Source of the DNA: Thermoplasmatota archaeon
Lineage (GTDB): Archaea; Thermoplasmatota; Thermoplasmata; UBA10834
Assembly: GCA_018818785.1 (NCBI GenBank)
Contig: JAHIRF010000005.1
Span: 62,001-126,000 of the forward strand
Length of the DNA: 64,000 nt
Direction of reading: 5' to 3'
In this document: positions 59,938 through 64,000 of the stretch, piece by piece
Layout: every line of letters begins with the position of its first letter
Numbering within the stretch: position 1 is the stretch's first letter
Made by a program: the position numbers and the translations under genes
Notes under the pieces: generated by a model
The model's database searches: none
What the model was told of the DNA's origin: nothing
What the model saw: only the letters and a program-made list of their open reading frames with translations

Positions 59938-60948
59938 TCACAGGAGTTTGCCCGTGAGGTCCACGAGTCTGTTGGCGTATCCCCACTCGTTGTCATACCA
60001 TGACAGAATCTTCGCGGCATGACCCTTACCACCTATGACCATCGTGGAGAGGGAGTCTATCACGCTCGAGTGAGGGTTGCCAACGACATCCATCGAGACG
60101 ATCGGTTCTTCGCAGAACTCCATCACGCCCTTCATCGGTCCATCCGCCGCCTGCTTCAATGCTGCGTTGATCTCCTCCGCCGTGGCCTCCGCCTTCGTCG
60201 TGAAGCTCAGGTCGGTCACCGAGCCCACTGGTGTCGGCACCCTGAGCGCCAGACCGTTCATCTTGCCCATCAGCGCGGGAATCACCAATCCGATCGCCTT
60301 CGCGGCTCCGGTCGATGTCGGTATTATCGAGAGTGCGGCCGCCCTGCCCCTCCTCAGATCCTTGTGCGGAAGGTCGATGAGCTTCTGGTCCCCGGTGTAA
60401 GCATGGATTGTCGTCATCATGCCCTGCTCGATGCCGAATGTGTCGTTGATTATCTTCGCCGGAGGCGCCAGGCTTCCCGTTGTGCAGGACGCCATGCTCA
60501 CGACGTTGTGGATCGTCCTGTCATAAATGTCCATGTTGACGCCGATGACCAAGGTCGCATCTGCATCCTTGGACGGGGCGGATATGATGACCTTCCTCGC
60601 GCCGCCGACCATGTGCTTGGACGCCTTCTCCTTGTCAGTGAACAATCCAGTGGATTCTATGACGACATCGACACCGAACTTCCTCCACGGGATCTCAGAA
60701 GGCTCTCTGATCTGTGTGATCTCGAACCTGCTGTTGCCCACGGTGACCCCTGATGCGTCCTTCTTGACCTCTTTGCCGATCTTGCCGTAGACCGAGTCCC
60801 ACTTGAGCATGTATGCCAGTGAATCAAGGGGTGCGATGTCGTTGACCGCAACGATCTCGAAGTCCTTGCCGTACCCTTCCTTCTCGATCGCAGCCCTGTA
60901 AACGTTCCGTCCGATCCTACCGAATCCGTTTATCCCTATCTTGATCAA
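59938..60948 (-). CDS. gap: Class I (bacterial-type) glyceraldehyde-3-phosphate dehydrogenase
   Basis: The 336-residue enzyme starts IKIGINGFGRIGRNVYRAA (NAD-binding fold). It has the catalytic Cys in VVSMASCTTGSLAPPAKI, where the bacterial consensus is SNASCTTNCLAP, then HAYTGDQKLID, GAAKAIGLVIPALMGKMNG and WYDNEWGYANRLVDL. It belongs to the bacterial/eukaryotic class, unlike the usual archaeal class II GAPDH, so transfer from bacteria is likely. The start codon is TTG 60948 after GGGGAGAACACT. Confidence 0.94.
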   Translation of the reverse strand: MIKIGINGFGRIGRNVYRAAIEKEGYGKDFEIVAVNDIAPLDSLAYMLKWDSVYGKIGKEVKKDASGVTVGNSRFEITQIREPSEIPWRKFGVDVVIESTGLFTDKEKASKHMVGGARKVIISAPSKDADATLVIGVNMDIYDRTIHNVVSMASCTTGSLAPPAKIINDTFGIEQGMMTTIHAYTGDQKLIDLPHKDLRRGRAAALSIIPTSTGAAKAIGLVIPALMGKMNGLALRVPTPVGSVTDLSFTTKAEATAEEINAALKQAADGPMKGVMEFCEEPIVSMDVVGNPHSSVIDSLSTMVIGGKGHAAKILSWYDNEWGYANRLVDLTGKLL

Positions 60949-61070
60949 AGTGTTCTCCCCGTCACGCCTAAGGTCAGGGCTGCATAAAAAGTTGTCCGTT
61001 TCACTATCTTGGTCTATGCATGAAAACGAAGACGAATCGGGTTTGGGGAAGGAGTTTTCCAGTCAGAATA

Positions 61071-62003
61071 TCAGAGCTGGACTTCGATACCGAGCTTCTC
61101 AGTGAGCTCCTTGTACCTGTTCCTGATGGTGACCTCAGTGACGCCGGCTACGTCCGCCACCTCTCTCTGCGTCCTGCGCTCGTTGCACAGGATCGACGAG
61201 ATGTAGATCGCGGCCGCGGCCACGCCCGTTGGTCCCCTTCCGGAGGTGAGTTCCTTCTTCGCGGCGTCCTTGAGTATCTCCGCCGCCTTGGCCTGGACCT
61301 CTCCGGAGAGTTTCAGCTCCGAGCAGAATCTGGACACGTAGTCCTGAGGCTTCGTAGGCATGAGCTTCAGCTTGAGCTCCCTCGTCATGAACCTGTATGT
61401 CCTGCCGATCTCCTTGCGACCGACCCTGGACGAGTTCGCGACTTCATCTAGGGTTCTGGGCACATTGCATTGCCTGCAAGCTGCGTACAACGATGCCGCG
61501 ACGACTCCCTCGATGCTCCTGCCACGTATGAGGTTCTTGTTGACCGCCTTCCTGTAAGTCATCGCGGCGGTCTCCCTCACATTCCTCGGCAGCCCCATCG
61601 AAGAGGCCATGCGATCGAGTTCGCTCAGTGCGAACGCGAGGTTCCTCTCGGTGGCGTTCGATACACGTATCCTGCGCTGCCACTTCCTCAATCTGTACAA
61701 CTGGGCCCTGTTCCTAGTCGGGATGCTCTTCCCGTAAGAATCCTTGTTCTTCCAAGATATCTCTGTGGAGAGACCCTTATCGTGGATGGTGTAGGTCATC
61801 GGCGCACCGGTCCTCGCCCTCTTCTCCCCCTGTTCCACATCGAAGGCCCTCCATTCGGGCCCTTGGTCTATCAGCTGGTCGTCCAGGACTATCCCGCAGT
61901 CCTCGCAGACGAGTTCTCCTCGCTCGTAGTCTCTCACCAGATGAGCGCTGTTGCATTCAGGGCATCTCTCGACCTGCTCAGTTTCTTCTCTTACCTTTGC
62001 CAT
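61071..62003 (-). CDS. tfb: Transcription initiation factor TFB
   Basis: From ATG 62003 the protein has 310 residues: an N-terminal zinc ribbon [24 protein letters not shown], the B-finger region [24 protein letters not shown], then two cyclin repeats ([18 protein letters not shown]...[17 protein letters not shown] and [24 protein letters not shown]...) and an end [16 protein letters not shown]. It recruits RNA polymerase to TATA promoters. It overlaps gar1 by 26 nt. Other TFB copies cannot be seen here. Confidence 0.97.
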   Translation of the reverse strand: MAKVREETEQVERCPECNSAHLVRDYERGELVCEDCGIVLDDQLIDQGPEWRAFDVEQGEKRARTGAPMTYTIHDKGLSTEISWKNKDSYGKSIPTRNRAQLYRLRKWQRRIRVSNATERNLAFALSELDRMASSMGLPRNVRETAAMTYRKAVNKNLIRGRSIEGVVAASLYAACRQCNVPRTLDEVANSSRVGRKEIGRTYRFMTRELKLKLMPTKPQDYVSRFCSELKLSGEVQAKAAEILKDAAKKELTSGRGPTGVAAAAIYISSILCNERRTQREVADVAGVTEVTIRNRYKELTEKLGIEVQL

Positions 62004-62238
62004 GGTCCCACTCCTGTTGAACGTAGACTTCCTTGCCGAGCACAGCAAGGGTCCTGAGTTCTCTTCGCGGTTCTATTGCCACATAAGGCGACCGGGTCGG
62101 ACCAAAAACTTTCACCACTCTTCCGACCTCCCCCTTCAAGTTATCCCTCACGATGGTTCTTACATTCGGCGCGAACCGAGCTTTCACAATGAGCCTCCCG
62201 TCGTGGGAAATATCCTGAACCACTCCGAGAAGTTGCAC
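61978..62238 (-). CDS. gar1: H/ACA ribonucleoprotein protein Gar1
   Basis: The 86-residue protein shows the Gar1/Naf1 fold: [55 protein letters not shown], with the conserved [16 protein letters not shown] core and a later GKEVYVQQ. It works with Cbf5, Nop10 and L7Ae in guided pseudouridylation. It starts with GTG after the SD GGTGAGACG. The gar1-tfb order is common in archaea. Its promoter is in the AT-rich 62240-62320 stretch. Confidence 0.93.
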   Translation of the reverse strand: MQLLGVVQDISHDGRLIVKARFAPNVRTIVRDNLKGEVGRVVKVFGPTRSPYVAIEPRRELRTLAVLGKEVYVQQEWDHGKGKRRN

Positions 62239-62259
62239 CGTCTCACCGAATCGTATATA

Positions 62260-62335
62260 TAATTTGTGCCGAGCGCCCTATGTGTATAGTTATATATAAT
62301 GTTTTTCTCAAGGTATTTAAGGTTTGAGCATATAT
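62260..62335. promoter_or_regulatory. AT-rich divergent promoter of gar1-tfb and the pantothenate ligase gene
   Basis: Several TATA-like runs occur: TATATATAAT in both orientations around 62248-62300 and GTATTTAAGG at 62312-62321 before ATG 62393. They serve the divergent gar1-tfb unit (minus) and the next gene (plus). Confidence 0.55.
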
Positions 62336-62392
62336 CTGGGTCATACTGGAACCGGTCCCGTGCATGATCGATCGGCCTTGAGAAGGTTTACC

Positions 62393-63139
62393 ATGACGAA
62401 TATTCCCAAGAGTCATCCTCGATACGATTCCCTGGTGCTCAGGGAGCGGCTCGTCGCAGGCTATAACGATGGTATAGTGGCTACACAAGGACTGATAGCA
62501 CATGGGCGGGGAGAGATGTTCTACTACCTCCTCGGTGAGAGGACGACCAAGGAGGCTCGAACAGCAGAACGGGCCGCTGCTGCGCTCATGCTTCTGGCGA
62601 AGAACCCTGTCATATCCGTCAACGGGAATGTCGCTGCGCTGTGCCCTGGCGAGGTCGTTCGTCTGGCGGAGGTGACCGGTGCGAAGATCGAGGTCGGCCT
62701 CTTCCATAGGTCGGATCAGCGCGTTGCGAAGATACAGGCGGTTCTGGAAGATCATGGTGCGAAGGATGTGCTCGGCTTATTGCCCGATGCACGCATAGAT
62801 GGCGTCGACAGCATGCGAGGGCTCTGCTGCGGTGACGGCATCCACTCTGCTGACGTCGTGCTCATACCGCTCGAGGATGGGGACCGTGCCGAGGCACTGT
62901 CGAGGATGGGGAAGAAGACGATCGTCGTCGACCTGAATCCGCTGTCGCGGACTTCGCGGTCAGGAACTGTCGCAATCGTCGACGAAGTCACCAAAGCGCT
63001 ACCAGAGATATCTCTGTTCGCAGAGGAACTGGAAGATGATGCATCCGAGCAGGATCGCTTGCTGACGAATTATGATCGCGATGCCAATCTTCAAGCCGTG
63101 ATGAATGTCATGCAAGGCAACCTCGGCAAACTGGGCTGA
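62393..63139 (+). CDS. 4-phosphopantoate--beta-alanine ligase (archaeal phosphopantothenate synthetase)
   Basis: From ATG 62393 the 248-residue product begins TNIPKSHPRYDSLVLRERLVAGYNDGIVATQGLIAHGRGEMFYYLLGE. It continues with NPVISVNGNVAALCPGEVVRLAEVTGAKIEVGLFHRS, DVVLIPLEDGDRAEALSRMGKKTIVVDLNPLSRTSRSGTVAIVDEVTKALP. These are the blocks of the archaeal family COG1701, which with pantoate kinase replaces the bacterial route to CoA. It is divergent from gar1. The track's 62324 start would add 23 residues. Confidence 0.92.
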   Translation: MTNIPKSHPRYDSLVLRERLVAGYNDGIVATQGLIAHGRGEMFYYLLGERTTKEARTAERAAAALMLLAKNPVISVNGNVAALCPGEVVRLAEVTGAKIEVGLFHRSDQRVAKIQAVLEDHGAKDVLGLLPDARIDGVDSMRGLCCGDGIHSADVVLIPLEDGDRAEALSRMGKKTIVVDLNPLSRTSRSGTVAIVDEVTKALPEISLFAEELEDDASEQDRLLTNYDRDANLQAVMNVMQGNLGKLG

Positions 63140-63288
63140 TCCATTCTAGCCTTCGCCACCTGCGCGCAAGTGACGATGTAGATGACCGGTCGGATATTCT
63201 GCACACGATGCTTCTCTATTCATAGCGACTGAGATGTCGTGATTCGAAAACTGTTATCTACCATACAACCGATGCGATTCACGATATC
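63140..63288. other. Intergenic space before ahcY
   Basis: 149 nt without an ORF or repeat. ACTGTTATCTACC about 30-35 nt before the ahcY ATG may be its promoter. Confidence 0.35.
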
Positions 63289-64000
63289 ATGGCCAAGAAC
63301 GAGCTGGTCGAAAAGGGCGTACGCAGGATAGAATGGGCACGGGCGCATATGCCAGTGCTCGCGAAGATACGCGATAGGATGGTCAAGGAGCAGATCTTCG
63401 AGGGGCTCAAGGTCGCCATGGCCCTTCACACGGAGGCCAAGACTGCCGTGCTCGCATTGACGATACAAGAGGCGGGAGCGGAGGTCCGCCTGTCCAGCTG
63501 CAACCCTCTTTCGACCGACGATTCGGTCGCCGTCGCACTGAACGAGAAGTACGGGCTCGAGACCTATGCCAAGAAGGGGCAGAACAACAAGGACTACTAC
63601 GCCTCTCTCAACAAGGTGTTGGACATGAAGCCGGATTACGTCATCGACGATGGGGCCGATCTCATATTCCTGCTCCATACCAAGCGCAAGGAACTTCTTT
63701 CGAAGGTCAAGGGCGCGAACGAGGAGACCACCACCGGAGTGCTCCGCCTGAGGGCAATGGCACAACAGGGCGCGCTCAAGTTCCCAGTGATGTCCGTCAA
63801 CGACGCATATATGAAATACCTGTTCGACAACCGTTATGGCACTGGCCAGTCCACTATGGATGGCTTCATGGCCGCGACCAACCTGGTGATTGCTGGCAAG
63901 AACTTCGTGATCGCGGGCTACGGATGGTGCGGCCGCGGCATAGCCATGCGCGCGAAGGGCATGGGTGCAGATGTCACCATCTGCGAGGTGGACCCGATCC
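63289..64000 (+). CDS. ahcY: Adenosylhomocysteinase, N-terminal part (runs off the window)
   Basis: Open at the window end, so absent from the track. It starts MAKNELVEKGVRRIEWARAH and continues with MPVLAKIRDRMVKEQIFEGLKVAMALHTEAKTAVLALTIQEAGAEVRLSSCNPLSTDDSVAVAL, PDYVIDDGADLIF, VLRLRAMAQQGALKFPVMSVNDAYMKYLFDNRYGTGQSTMDG, then the NAD-binding GKNFVIAGYGWCGRGIAMRAKGMGADVTICEVDP. It hydrolyses SAH after methyl transfers. The first 237 residues are visible. Confidence 0.95.
   Translation, partial: MAKNELVEKGVRRIEWARAHMPVLAKIRDRMVKEQIFEGLKVAMALHTEAKTAVLALTIQEAGAEVRLSSCNPLSTDDSVAVALNEKYGLETYAKKGQNNKDYYASLNKVLDMKPDYVIDDGADLIFLLHTKRKELLSKVKGANEETTTGVLRLRAMAQQGALKFPVMSVNDAYMKYLFDNRYGTGQSTMDGFMAATNLVIAGKNFVIAGYGWCGRGIAMRAKGMGADVTICEVDPI

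Noticed and set aside
1-64000. CRISPR arrays, insertion sequences, rRNA or tRNA genes
   Set aside because: No regularly spaced direct repeats, transposase motifs or rRNA/tRNA-type stretches were found on reading the window.

Overview
The window is archaeal. It encodes MCM, PriS, the DP1 subunit of DNA polymerase D, Orc1/Cdc6, TFB, Gar1, TiaS, EndA, L18Ae/LX, prefoldin alpha, FtsY, Cdc48 and a complete A-type ATP synthase. The preferred context is Thermoplasmatota (the Thermoplasma, Aciduliprofundum, Methanomassiliicoccales and uncultured relatives). Reasons are membrane-anchored winged-helix regulators, many KaiC-like, DUF835 and V4R proteins, class III-type pilins, a serine-type signal peptidase, and many genes that look leaderless, with a TATA-like box about 25 nt before the start codon. 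No rRNA, tRNA, CRISPR array or insertion sequence was found. Coding density is high.

Layout. 1-4.8 kb (mostly minus strand): the 5' end of mcm, tsr3, an RDD membrane protein, a small winged helix, a type IV pilin, and three tandem KaiC/RecA-like genes. 4.9-9.4 kb: an HPS-RraA fusion, HtpX, and a GlcD-type oxidoreductase behind a leader that can fold over its ribosome-binding site. 8.8-11.9 kb: a complete ECF vitamin or metal transporter (S, T, two ATPases). 12-22 kb: a regulator, priS, a radical SAM enzyme, rpl18a-pfdA-ftsY, an M20 hydrolase, a thiolase and tiaS. 23-26.9 kb: an AT-rich hflX, an intergenic region with origin-recognition-box-like motifs that is a good oriC candidate, orc1/cdc6 and a signal peptidase. 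27-28.7 kb: a Met/His/Cys-rich small secreted protein, a repeat array, a membrane winged-helix regulator and a dCMP deaminase. 28.8-37.3 kb: the ATP synthase operon H-I-K-E-C-F-A-B-D, ending with a 41-residue membrane ORF that is missing from the ORF track. 37-46 kb: glnA, the ADP-forming acyl-CoA synthetase alpha subunit, DP1, a PQQ-type propeller, a structured intergenic region, a UPF0201 protein, a TIM-barrel isomerase and a zinc-ribbon CPBP protease. 46-54 kb: a CYTH enzyme, a V4R-KaiC-DUF835-CobA cluster, a winged-helix/NTPase regulator and a divergent 1144-residue pilin-like FG-GAP surface protein. 54-64 kb: a TraB-like protein, an HTH regulator, cdc48, hsp20, endA, a 52-residue Cys protein (also not in the track), GAPDH, tfb, gar1, the pantothenate-pathway ligase and the start of ahcY.

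Connections. The two KaiC-like modules each lie beside a gene for a type IV pilin-like surface protein, and each combines one intact P-loop ATPase with one or more RecA-like or accessory proteins that lack a P-loop. This is the best candidate here for an undescribed regulatory or surface system. Other points of interest are the asymmetric ECF ATPase pair, the putative origin, the RNA leader at 7.2 kb and the small ATP synthase-linked membrane protein. All assignments come from reading the sequence; no database search was run.
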